A DNA stretch of 64,000 bases. Origin: CAVVIO01 sp963748095. Its GTDB lineage: Bacteria > Bacteroidota > Bacteroidia > Bacteroidales > UBA10428. Shown here one piece after another: positions 55,105 through 63,793 of this stretch (within the stretch, counting starts at the first letter, position 1; each line of letters starts with the position of its first letter). The notes under the pieces are model-generated. The model was given only the letters and a program-made list of their open reading frames with translations. It had not been told where the DNA came from and made no database searches. The DNA lies in NCBI GenBank assembly GCA_963748095.1, contig CAVVIO010000001.1, positions 186,001 through 250,000 on the forward strand, in the 5' to 3' direction. The translations under genes and the position numbers were made by a program.

Positions 55105-58100
55105 ATGAGGTACTTTACAATTTTAATGCTTTCTTTTTATAGTGCAATCAGTTTATTAAGCCAAACTGCAACACCTCCCTCAGCGGGTGATGGTTCGCAG
55201 GGTAATGCTTACCAGATTGCAACCTGGGAAAATTTATATTGGTTAAGTCAAAATGCTGCTGAATGGGATAAATATTATGTACAAACCGCAGACATTGATT
55301 TATCATCAGCTTTCCCAAATATAAGCACCTGGGATGGAAACAAAGGCTGGACACCTATCGGTTCATCTGTTACTGCCTTTACAGGTACTTATGACGGTGG
55401 CGGATTTATTATAAACGGCCTCATCATTAACCGCCCGACTTTGAATGATGTGGGTTTATTTGGGAATGCAAGTGGGGCAATCATTAAAGACATTGGGCTT
55501 GAGAATGTAACCGTAACCGGGAATGAATCTGTCGGATCTTTGGCAGGATTAATTAAGGCTACTACTTCGGTTAATAATTGTTTTAGTACGGGTGCAGTTG
55601 CCAGTGGCTCCTATTACGGGAAAGTTGGCGGATTACTGGGTAATGTTCAATATTCATCCATTTCTAATTGTTACAGTACTGCCAGTGTTACCGGAACCCG
55701 TACGGGAGGAACCCAAACATTAGGCGGATTAATCGGATATTTTTATTCTTCAACACTTAACAATTCATATAGCACAGGCTTTGTGAGTGGTGGATTAAAT
55801 AATATTGGCGGTCTTATTGGTTATATTGTTGGGAATGGCGTATCTAACAGTTATTGGGATACTGAAACTTCTAACCAGTCAACCAGTAATGGCGGGGTCG
55901 GGAAAACTACTGCCGAAATGAAGGATCCTGTTCTTTATTATTCGGCAGGTTGGGATTTTCAAAACGAAACCATAAATGGTACTGACGATTATTGGGGAAT
56001 TAATTCTGCTGAAAACAATGGTTATCCTTTTCTTTCTTTCCAGGGATTAAGTCCTTCATTGAATGCTGTTCTTACAACTCAGGGAGTCACCAACTATTCA
56101 GGTTCAACTTCAACCGCGACAGGAAATGGTACCATATATGATCTCGGCACACCCGCACCAACCGAACATGGAATCTGTTGGAATGCCACCGGAACACCTA
56201 CTGTAGATGACAACAAAACTACCGAAGGAACTCCCGGGGCATCAGGAAATTTTACATCGGAAATTACAGGCCTCGCACCAAACATGGTTTATTACGTGAA
56301 AGCTTATGCAATAAATGCTAATGATACCATATATGGAAATGAAGTCTCATTTACAACAGTTGAACCAGAGGCTCCTGCAATTGGGGATGGAAGTAGTTCA
56401 TCTCCTTATGAAATAGCTAATCTGAATAATTTAATATGGCTGTCACAGAATACAACCCAATGGAATAAGCACTATATACAAACTGCAGATATTAATGCTT
56501 CTCCAACAGCACACATGAATGATGGAGAAGGGTTTGTTCCTGTTGGGACAAACCTGTCGACATATTTTTCAGGCTCATATAACGGACAGGGATTTGTAAT
56601 TGACAACCTGTTTATCAATAGCCAATCAACTGAATACACCGGACTATTTGGTTGTATAGAGTATGCTACTATTGAAAATCTTGGATTAACAAATGTTGAC
56701 ATTTCCGGCAAATATGCTGGTGCGCTTGTAGGTACAGGATATTCCTCTTCCAATATCATTAATAATTGTTTTTCTACAGGGAAAATTGTGGGAACTGGCG
56801 GTTACTCCGGAGGCCTGGTTGGATGGAATGCCTATGGTACTATGAATGACTGTTACAGCAGTGCAAACGTTCAGGGCACAGTTTATACGGGAGGTTTAAT
56901 AGGACGAGTTATGGGTGGAAAAGTCAACAATTGTTATAGCACAGGTGACATAACCAAATACACATCAGGCTCAAGTACATATTTAGGTGGATTTGCCGGA
57001 GCAATTGATAATTCTTCCGCTGTTACAAATTGTTACAGTATCGGAAGTATAGATAATGTAGGTAATGTAGGCGGATTTGTTGCATATTTTAGTTCTTCTA
57101 CAGTTAGTAATTGTTTTTGGGATGAGGAAACATCGGGAATATCAACATCTGCTGCCGGAACTGCTAAAACCACTGTAGAGATGCAAAGCTTTGATACACT
57201 CTTTAATGCAGGATGGCAATTTCCCGGCACCTGGCATATTGATGAGTCCGTAACCACACCGGATAATAATGGTTATCCTTCATTGTCGTGGCAGGGCCTG
57301 GCAAATATTCATCAAGCCGTAGTGTCAACCCAGGCAGCTTCATCTGTTTTAGAAACCACAGCAACATTAAATGGAACAATAGAAAACATGGGTTCTCCTG
57401 AAGCATCTCAACACGGATTTGTTTGGAACACAACCGGATCGCCCGTTGTGGAAAGTAACCCAAATATAACCCTCGAAGGGGAAGTTACTGCAACAGGTAC
57501 CTTCTCATCTTCCATAAGCGGTTTATCATTAAATGAAACTTATTATGTAAGAGCTTATGCTACAAATAGTGAAGGAACTTTTTATGGTGATGAAATCACA
57601 TTCTCCACAAAAACTAAACTTACCTTGTCAGGAAGTTTCACGGTTGATAATAAATCGTATGATGGAACTACCACAGCAACTATATCCGGTGATAATCTTT
57701 TACTCGACGGAGTTATCGGCAGTGATGATGTTTCACTTACCAGTGTTCAGGTAGCATTTGCCCAGGTAGAACCGGGAACGGATTTGGCAGTCTCTGTTAT
57801 CAATGCTGAACTGACCGGAACTGAATCGGGAAAATATTTTCTTTCTCTTGACGGTGCTCCCAATGCTACAGCATCTATCAGTGCCAAAGAACTGACCCTT
57901 ACAGGTATTTTCATGGTAGAAGATAAAACATATGATGGCAATAATAACGCTTCAATCCCATTAAATTTTCTTCAATTAGTCGGAGTTATCAGTGGAGATG
58001 ATGTTTCACTCACCAACGTTCAGGCAGCATTTGCACAAACAGAACCAGGAACGGATATATCCGTTAAAGTATCCAGCACTGAACTGGCAGGAACCGAATC

Positions 58101-60270
58101 AGGAAATTATATTCTTTCCCTTACCGGAGCTCCTGAAACTACCGCTTCAATCAGTTCCAAAGAATTAACCCTTACAGGTAGTTTCGTGGCAGCAGATAAA
58201 ACGTATGATGGAACTACAACAGCAGCAATAGCCATTGATAATCTGATACTTGACGGAGTTGTCAGTGGAGATGATGTTTCGCTTACCAACATTCAGGCAG
58301 CATTTGCACAAAAAGAACCGGGTACGGGTTTAGCTGTCACTATTAACAGTGCAGAACTGGCAGGAACCGAATCGGGAAATTATGTTCTTTCTCTTGTTGG
58401 AGCCCCCGGTGGAACGGGAACAATCAGTACCAAAGAACTGACCCTTACGGGTAGTTTCGTGGCAGATGATAAAACGTATGACGGAACGACAACAGCTACA
58501 ATTTCAAGTAATAATCTTGTACTTAACGGAGTTGTAGGCAGTGATGATGTTTCACTTACCAATGTTCAGGCATCATTCGCGCAACCTGAAGCAGGAACTG
58601 ATTTAGCCGTTTCTCTTACCAGCGGTGAACTGGCAGGAACCGAATCGGGGAATTATATTCTTTCTCTTGACGGTGCCCTCGGTGGCACAGGAACAATCAG
58701 TACCAAAGAACTGACCCTTACGGGTAGTTTCGTGGCAAATGATAAAACGTATGACGGAACGACAACAGCTACAATTTCAAGTAATAATCTTGTAGTTAAC
58801 GGAGTTGTAGGCAATGATGATGTTTCACTTACCAATGTTCAGGCAGCATTTGCACAACCTGAAGCAGGAACTGATTTAGTCGTTTCTCTTACCAGCGGTG
58901 AACTGGCAGGAACCGAATCGGGGAATTATATTCTTTCTCTTGACGGTGCCCCCGGTGGCACAGGAACAATCAGTACCAAAGAACTGACCCTTACAGGTAG
59001 TTTTGTGGCAGATGATAAAACATATGATGGTACAGCCACGGTTACAATTTCAAGTAATAATCTTGTACTTAACGGAGTAGTCGGTAGTGATGATGTTTCA
59101 CTTACCAATGTTCAGGCATCATTCGCGCAACCTGAAGCTGGAACTGATTTAGCCGTCATCATAACCAATGGTGAACTGACAGGAACCGAATCGGGGAATT
59201 ATGTTCTTTCCCTAGTTGGAGCGCCCGGAACTACGGCGTCTATCAGTGCCAAAGAACTGACCCTGACAGGTAGTTTCGCGGCAGATAATAAAACGTATGA
59301 TGGAACTACAACGGCAACAATATCCGGTAATAATCTTATACTTGACGGGGTTATTGGTGGAGATGATGTTTCACTTACCAATGTTCAGGCATCATTCGCG
59401 CAACCTGAAGCAGGAACTGATTTAGCCGTTTCTCTTACCAGCGGTGAACTGGCAGGAACCGAATCGGGGAATTATGTTCTTTCCCTAGTTGGAGCGCCCG
59501 GAACTACGGCGTCTATCAGTGCCAAAGAACTGACCCTGACAGGTAGTTTCGCGGCAGATAATAAAACGTATGATGGAACTACAACGGCAACAATATCCGG
59601 TAATAATCTTATACTTGACGGGGTTATTGGTGGAGATGATGTTTCACTTACCAATGTTCAGGCAGCATTTGCACAACCTGAAGCGGGAACGGATATAGCT
59701 GTTTCTCTTACTAGCGCTGAGCTGGCCGGGACCGAATCGGGAAATTATATTCTTTCCCTTGATGGTGCCCCAACAACAACGGCAGATATCATTCAGGAGT
59801 ACGAGCTTACTTTAGTTAGCTCTCCTGCCGAAGGAGGAACCGCTACAGGTGGAGGTTCATTCTTATACAATGATACAGCAACCGTGTTAGCCACTCCTGC
59901 AGATGGTTATGAATTTGTTAACTGGACAGACGAAGAAGGCAATATAGTAAGCGATCAGGTTGGTTTTGATTATACAATGCCAGCAGCAGATGTAACACTA
60001 ACAGCTAATTTTGCCGTGGTTAGTTCAATTGCCAATTTAAATGAAAATAAACCTTTGGTAATGCCAAATCCGTTTAACGAATACATCTCTATTGAAAATA
60101 TTAATACGGTTTCCCGAATCATCATTTATTCTCTTACAGGGAACATCATTCTGGATAGAACCTTACCTGTTTCAAGAATCAATACAGATCAGATGGAACC
60201 AGGTATATATCTGCTAAGAATAGTTGATAAAGACGGAATAAGCAGTATTCAAAAAATAGTCAAAAAATAA
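55105..60270 (+). CDS. Giant secreted adhesin-like protein with GLUG, YDG and T9SS domains
   Basis: A 1721-residue exported protein. Signal peptide MRYFTILMLSFYSAISLLSQ; two GLUG-motif regions (about 110-260 and 540-680: GGLLGNVQYSSISNCYSTASVTG, GGLIGYFYSSTLNNSYSTGFVSGG); two FN3-like modules (EITGLAPNMVYYVKAYAINANDTIYGNEVSFTT); eight tandem YDG-type repeats of 91 residues (837-1564, KELTLTGSFVADDKTYDGTTTATIS); an InlB-B-like domain (GYEFVNWTDEEGN); and a T9SS type A sorting domain (MPNPFNEYISIENINTV ... GIYLLRIVDKDGISSIQKIVKK). The layout is that of surface-attached adhesins of Bacteroidota. It starts at the first ATG, 139 bases from the divergent regulator. A TACTTTAG at 55071-55078 is a weak -7 candidate. 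Confidence 0.9.
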   Translation: MRYFTILMLSFYSAISLLSQTATPPSAGDGSQGNAYQIATWENLYWLSQNAAEWDKYYVQTADIDLSSAFPNISTWDGNKGWTPIGSSVTAFTGTYDGGGFIINGLIINRPTLNDVGLFGNASGAIIKDIGLENVTVTGNESVGSLAGLIKATTSVNNCFSTGAVASGSYYGKVGGLLGNVQYSSISNCYSTASVTGTRTGGTQTLGGLIGYFYSSTLNNSYSTGFVSGGLNNIGGLIGYIVGNGVSNSYWDTETSNQSTSNGGVGKTTAEMKDPVLYYSAGWDFQNETINGTDDYWGINSAENNGYPFLSFQGLSPSLNAVLTTQGVTNYSGSTSTATGNGTIYDLGTPAPTEHGICWNATGTPTVDDNKTTEGTPGASGNFTSEITGLAPNMVYYVKAYAINANDTIYGNEVSFTTVEPEAPAIGDGSSSSPYEIANLNNLIWLSQNTTQWNKHYIQTADINASPTAHMNDGEGFVPVGTNLSTYFSGSYNGQGFVIDNLFINSQSTEYTGLFGCIEYATIENLGLTNVDISGKYAGALVGTGYSSSNIINNCFSTGKIVGTGGYSGGLVGWNAYGTMNDCYSSANVQGTVYTGGLIGRVMGGKVNNCYSTGDITKYTSGSSTYLGGFAGAIDNSSAVTNCYSIGSIDNVGNVGGFVAYFSSSTVSNCFWDEETSGISTSAAGTAKTTVEMQSFDTLFNAGWQFPGTWHIDESVTTPDNNGYPSLSWQGLANIHQAVVSTQAASSVLETTATLNGTIENMGSPEASQHGFVWNTTGSPVVESNPNITLEGEVTATGTFSSSISGLSLNETYYVRAYATNSEGTFYGDEITFSTKTKLTLSGSFTVDNKSYDGTTTATISGDNLLLDGVIGSDDVSLTSVQVAFAQVEPGTDLAVSVINAELTGTESGKYFLSLDGAPNATASISAKELTLTGIFMVEDKTYDGNNNASIPLNFLQLVGVISGDDVSLTNVQAAFAQTEPGTDISVKVSSTELAGTESGNYILSLTGAPETTASISSKELTLTGSFVAADKTYDGTTTAAIAIDNLILDGVVSGDDVSLTNIQAAFAQKEPGTGLAVTINSAELAGTESGNYVLSLVGAPGGTGTISTKELTLTGSFVADDKTYDGTTTATISSNNLVLNGVVGSDDVSLTNVQASFAQPEAGTDLAVSLTSGELAGTESGNYILSLDGALGGTGTISTKELTLTGSFVANDKTYDGTTTATISSNNLVVNGVVGNDDVSLTNVQAAFAQPEAGTDLVVSLTSGELAGTESGNYILSLDGAPGGTGTISTKELTLTGSFVADDKTYDGTATVTISSNNLVLNGVVGSDDVSLTNVQASFAQPEAGTDLAVIITNGELTGTESGNYVLSLVGAPGTTASISAKELTLTGSFAADNKTYDGTTTATISGNNLILDGVIGGDDVSLTNVQASFAQPEAGTDLAVSLTSGELAGTESGNYVLSLVGAPGTTASISAKELTLTGSFAADNKTYDGTTTATISGNNLILDGVIGGDDVSLTNVQAAFAQPEAGTDIAVSLTSAELAGTESGNYILSLDGAPTTTADIIQEYELTLVSSPAEGGTATGGGSFLYNDTATVLATPADGYEFVNWTDEEGNIVSDQVGFDYTMPAADVTLTANFAVVSSIANLNENKPLVMPNPFNEYISIENINTVSRIIIYSLTGNIILDRTLPVSRINTDQMEPGIYLLRIVDKDGISSIQKIVKK
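57613..59796. repeat. Eight tandem 273-bp coding repeats (YDG domains)
   Basis: Units start at 57613, 57886, 58159, 58432, 58705, 58978, 59251 and 59524, each beginning near AAAGAACTGACC. The first three are diverged; units 4-6 are close; 59179-59389 and 59452-59662 are essentially identical, indicating a recent duplication or gene conversion. The unit length keeps the reading frame. Confidence 0.93.
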
Positions 60271-60293
60271 ATAGTTAAAAAAGTTATTTATTA

Positions 60294-60324
60294 AAAGAGG
60301 CTGTCTGATTTAGACGGCCTCTTT
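60294..60324 (+). terminator. Terminator of the adhesin gene
   Basis: AAAGAGGC/GCCTCTTT plus inner GTCT/AGAC (one T-G wobble) around a GATTT loop, 24 bases after the stop, followed by GTATTT. Confidence 0.82.
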
Positions 60325-60420
60325 GTATTTATAGCAATATGTAGAATTATTTATGTGTGGTATTTCTGCATAGGGTCTTAGTATTTACACTTACAGCTTA
60401 TCAGGAGGTAACACTAAAAA

Positions 60421-60469
60421 AACAAAAAAGGTCCAGGTGCGGTACCTGAACCAATTTTTTGTTTTTTAT
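60421..60469. terminator. Bidirectional terminator-like hairpin
   Basis: GGTcCAGGT/ACCTGaACC arms (one mismatch) flanked by A-rich AACAAAAAA on the left and TTTTTTGTT on the right, so the flanks can pair and either strand has a T-run. It lies between convergent genes. Confidence 0.78.
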
Positions 60470-60506
60470 TGCATTCCATGGCTGGATGGGGAGAATGTTA
60501 CACTAT

Positions 60507-60999
60507 TTAATAATCCAGTGGATTTTCTCTTAATTTATAATAATTAATAGAATCAAGTTGAATATGTTCAATTTTGGGACCTTTATCATTTAAAAGGCTG
60601 TTTTGTTTAACGATTATCTTCATCTTGTATATTCTAGGTTCTTTTAATGTAATAGTTTTATCAATACCATTTACGATCATTGAATCACAAATAGGATCTT
60701 TTACTAATTCTCCTCCTTCAATTATCATTTCTTCTTTTACTGAGAGTACTATTAGATCATATTTTAACGACCAATTGCCTTTTAAATAGATGACTCTTTT
60801 TTTACAATTCATTTGACTATAGTTGAATTTAAAGATACCATTTTCAAAGAATTGATAATTGTTTGACCATCCATCTGCAATATTTTGTGAATCTTGCCAA
60901 ATACCAATTAAATAATTTTCATCAATATTTTGTCCAATTGATTCAATTGATATCAAAATTAAAAAAAGACCTGACAGAAATATATTTTTTTAGAATCAT
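60507..60999 (-). CDS. Small secreted protein of unknown function, start out of frame by one base
   Basis: The main frame (60507-60956) encodes about 149 residues starting IEDSIGQ-like sequence, without ATG. Upstream in the same frame the text reads KNIFLSGLFLILISIES, a signal-peptide core, but no start. The ATG at 60999 (MILK) is one base out of frame, and removing one A from the run of seven at 60985-60991 produces a continuous signal peptide and mature protein. The mature part has IGIWQDSQNIADGWSNNYQFFENGIFKFNYSQMNCKK and a lipocalin-like strand pattern (KGNWSLKYDLIVLSVKEEMII). The family is not recognised. Confidence 0.7.
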
Positions 61000-61028
61000 A
61001 AATTACTAATTACCTTTAAACCAATCAA

Positions 61029-61382
61029 TCAATCCGCAACTCTTTTATATTCCACCGGATCATTGTATCCCAGCATTAATTTCTGATCTGTTAATTCGGA
61101 TATTTGAAACTCCATATTTATTCCATACAGCTTGTATTTGATTATTCTTCCGTCAAAAGAATAGTTTTCGGCGTCAAATTTCACACGAATGCCGGCACAA
61201 ATTTTAATCTCGCTTAAGCCTGTGGATGTAATTAATAATTGTTCGGTACAACCGTTGGAGTTTAATGCCAAGGCTTCCCAGGTTCCGTTAAGTTGTTCCT
61301 GTGTATAGACAGCAGTATTATCTTTTTTGCATGAAGCAGTTACTAATGCTAAAATTCCCAGTATTACAAATAATTGTTTCAT
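61029..61382 (-). CDS. Small lipoprotein, lipocalin-like
   Basis: A 117-residue lipoprotein with signal MKQLFVILGILALVTASC (lipobox Cys at residue 18). The mature sequence has YTQEQLNGTWEALALNSNGCTEQLLITSTGL and later MEFQISELTDQKLMLGY, similar to the NGxW...L pattern of lipocalin-like lipoproteins of Bacteroidota. It lies 30 bases upstream of the small secreted protein gene on the same strand and probably forms an operon with it. Function unknown. Confidence 0.72.
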   Translation of the reverse strand: MKQLFVILGILALVTASCKKDNTAVYTQEQLNGTWEALALNSNGCTEQLLITSTGLSEIKICAGIRVKFDAENYSFDGRIIKYKLYGINMEFQISELTDQKLMLGYNDPVEYKRVAD

Positions 61383-61595
61383 ATGAATCTATTTAAATGG
61401 AATAATTATAAATGATCTTTTTCTGGTTTTTTAGACGTATGAGCATTTAAAGTAAATGAGTTTTATCGTAAATCCCTGAGGTACCTTTTACCCAACTTTT
61501 ACTAACTTCCAACTGTCGGTACGGGGGTAAATATAAAAGATTACATAGTGAAATGCAAATTTATTTTATGAACTAAAATTCTGAATGACACCAGT

Positions 61596-62439
61596 TTATT
61601 CTTTTTCAAACAAATTATCAGGGTTATAAGCCACACCGGCCGATTTGTAGGTACACAACATAGCTCCGGCGGTAAACGCGGACTGGTTGTACGGAACAGA
61701 AGAACAACTTCCGTCAAGAATGCTTTTTACACAGGCAATCTGCTCACTGATAAATGTCTTGGGCAGCGGTTCATTATGACCCGGCATAATGATGTTAAAG
61801 TCATTTATATGTTTTTCAACCTTCTCCAGGCTTTTCAGGTATACTTCCAGCGGATAACTGTCCTTAAGAAACAACCAGACGATGGTATTGGTATTATCTC
61901 CGGCAAATAATATTTTGTTACCGGAGTCGAGCAGGCAGATACTTCCGTGTGTGTGGCCCGGCACATCAATTACCTCCAGCTTTCTGCCCCCCAGGTCGAA
62001 TGTATACCCTTCTTTTATTGGGACAAGTTCCGGAGCCACAAAATCCCCGTGTCTCTCTCTTTCTTTTTTAAGATTGGCATTGATCAATCCGAAATCTTTG
62101 GCGTTTGCATATATTTTGGGAAAAAGATAATCACACCCGGTATGATCGCCATGCCCGTGCGTATTTACAACAATCAGCGGAAGTTTAGTGAGTGTGCGTA
62201 CATATGCTTTCAGATCACCGTTACCGTAACCCGTATCGATAATCAGGGCACTGTCATTGCCTTCCACCACATAAATATTTACAGGGGTACCTCCGGCCGG
62301 ACTTTCCACTATTGCCAGTACCTTGTCAGCAACTTTGTTTACTTTATAGTGGCTATTGTTCCTGGCTAAAAATAGCCGGGGTTATCATAATAAATAAAAC
62401 TATAAAAGAAAACAGCCTTGATAGTTGTAAGTGTTTCAT
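61596..62439 (-). CDS. Metallo-beta-lactamase-fold hydrolase (secreted; frameshifted near its start)
   Basis: The main frame (61596-62309 from a GTG) encodes an MBL-fold enzyme: VVNTHGHGDHTGCDYL (HxHxDH metal site), DVPGHTHGSICLLDSG, ILFAGDNTNTIVW and IMPGHNEPLPKTFI. Upstream in the same frame is NSHYKVNKVADKVLAIVESPAGG, a normal continuation of the mature N-terminus. One base out of frame lies a full signal peptide (ATG 62439, MKHLQLSRLFSFIVLF...IFSQE). Removing one base around 62350-62362 fuses them. So the complete protein is secreted, about 280 residues. Substrate unknown; resemblance is to general MBL hydrolases, not to true beta-lactamases. Confidence 0.85.
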
Positions 62440-62900
62440 TTTGTGTTTTTTATGTTTTGTGTAAAGTATTAGTAAAGAAAACTTTTTTTATAACCGGCAC
62501 AGTGCATGTTGTTAATTGTAGTAATTATCCAATGTCCCGGTTAATTATCACCTCATATATTTAGCTATTGATTCGCGAAATAAATGTAAATGATATTCTG
62601 TAAAAAAACAAATGAACCGATTGCCCTGTGATTACATGTTAATAACCGGATTATGTCTTTCGGACACCGGAAATCAAAACAACCGGCGAGGAATTGGTTT
62701 TATTTTACTAAACGGTAATTAAAGTAAGCCTGGATAATTTAAAGACACTAAAATTCCTTCATAATCCAAAGGAGTAAGTAGCTAAAACATTAATATATTA
62801 ACCATATATATTAATAAATTAATGTAAAACATTAATATATTATTGTTTTATATTATTTTTTATTTATATTTGTCACGTTAAATCTAAATTACCGATAACA
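62440..62900. other. Intergenic region with palindromes and promoter of the DUF2975/Xre pair
   Basis: About 460 AT-rich bases. The left half, upstream of the MBL gene, shows nothing recognisable. The right end, 62784-62872, holds repeated palindromes and a promoter listed separately. Confidence 0.5.
62784..62872 (+). promoter_or_regulatory. Promoter with paired ATTAATATATTA palindromes upstream of the DUF2975 gene
   Basis: AAAACATTAATATATTA occurs at 62784-62800 and again at 62826-62842, with a third related palindrome-rich stretch between them (62806-62823). A -7 element TATATTTG (62865-62872) is preceded 19 bases upstream by TTG (62843-62845), so the second palindrome abuts the -33 box. 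The ATG follows 28 bases later. This arrangement suits repression by the small Xre-type regulator encoded in the operon. Confidence 0.65.
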
Positions 62901-63521
62901 ATGAATCCATCGAACCAAAAATTATTAAAAGGGATAAAGATCTTTTTTAAGGTTGTGTACATTATCCTGATCGTTGTTTTTGCTGTCAATTTACTTTCCC
63001 AGGGTATTGTTTTATTTCTGGGGAAAGAGCAAATCAGTGTGTTATCTGTTTTTCATACCATACAGCATCCTGACATTACCATGAAATTTGCTGGAAAAGC
63101 AGTACAACCTGAAATGTTATTTGGTATCGGAGCTGTAGTTATTAAAGGGGTCCCCCTGTATATAAAAATAAGCAATTCGCTTTCTGTGCTCATCGGATTG
63201 TTTTTGTTCATACTCATTTTACGAACCATCCGTTTGATCATTAAATCCATCGATCAGAACGATGTGTTTTCGATGCTTAATGCACAACGCTTAAAAAGAG
63301 CAGGTTTTCTTTTATTGGCAGAATTGATTATTACCGAATCGGTAACGCTGATAAATAGTTTTTCCATTCAGAGGATTGGCTCCTCCGATCTGGCCTCATT
63401 AATAGGCTTGATTGCCGGCGAAGCTTCCGGCAGCCTGATTGCCATCGTTTTCATTTTCTTTATGGCAGCAGTATTTAAGATAGGGGTCAATATGCAGGAA
63501 GAAAACCAGAGTTTTGTATAA
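62901..63521 (+). CDS. DUF2975 family membrane protein
   Basis: A 206-residue protein with about four transmembrane helices (roughly 14-34, 87-107, 128-148, 168-193). The arrangement, and the block IKISNSLSVLIGLFLFILILRTIRLIIKSIDQNDVFSMLNAQRLKRAGFLLL (quoted in part; conserved DVF..N..RL.R.G), match DUF2975. In many bacteria DUF2975 genes sit next to a YozG-like Xre regulator, exactly as here (16-base gap). Function unknown; a membrane partner of the regulator is likely. Confidence 0.85.
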   Translation: MNPSNQKLLKGIKIFFKVVYIILIVVFAVNLLSQGIVLFLGKEQISVLSVFHTIQHPDITMKFAGKAVQPEMLFGIGAVVIKGVPLYIKISNSLSVLIGLFLFILILRTIRLIIKSIDQNDVFSMLNAQRLKRAGFLLLAELIITESVTLINSFSIQRIGSSDLASLIGLIAGEASGSLIAIVFIFFMAAVFKIGVNMQEENQSFV

Positions 63522-63537
63522 AAAAAGAATATAAAAA

Positions 63538-63750
63538 ATGCCCATAATCGTAAATCTGGATATCATGATGGCCAGGCGCAAAATGTCATTAAAAGACCTG
63601 GCCGACAAAGTAGGAATTTCAGTAGTGAACCTTTCGGTTTTCAAAACCGGAAAAGCTAAAGGAGTGCGTTTCTCAACCCTGCAGGCTATCTGTGAGGCGC
63701 TGGAATGTCAACCCGGAGATATATTGGAATTCCTTCCCGATGAAAAATAG
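63538..63750 (+). CDS. YozG-like Xre-family transcriptional regulator
   Basis: A 70-residue HTH protein: MPIIVNLDIMMARRKMSLKDLADKVGISVVNLSVFKTGKAKGVRFSTLQAICEALECQPGDILEFLPDEK (cut here to motifs: SLKDLADKVGIS helix 2-3, NLSVFKTGKAKGVRFSTL recognition part, EALECQPGDIL). It lacks a sensor domain. The pairing with DUF2975 and palindromes upstream suggest autoregulation. The next gene, an ABC ATPase, starts 43 bases later and may be in the same operon. Confidence 0.9.
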   Translation: MPIIVNLDIMMARRKMSLKDLADKVGISVVNLSVFKTGKAKGVRFSTLQAICEALECQPGDILEFLPDEK

Positions 63751-63793
63751 AAATTCAAATCATAAATAAATAATCCAACTAAAAATTATCATC

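Noticed and set aside
58380..59654. Series of minus-strand 60-codon frames spaced 273 bases apart
   Set aside because: They are antisense shadows of the YDG repeats, which explains their regular spacing.
57613..59796. CRISPR-like array, because of regular spacing
   Set aside because: The 273-base units are coding, in frame and repeated over their whole length; there are no short repeats with unique spacers.
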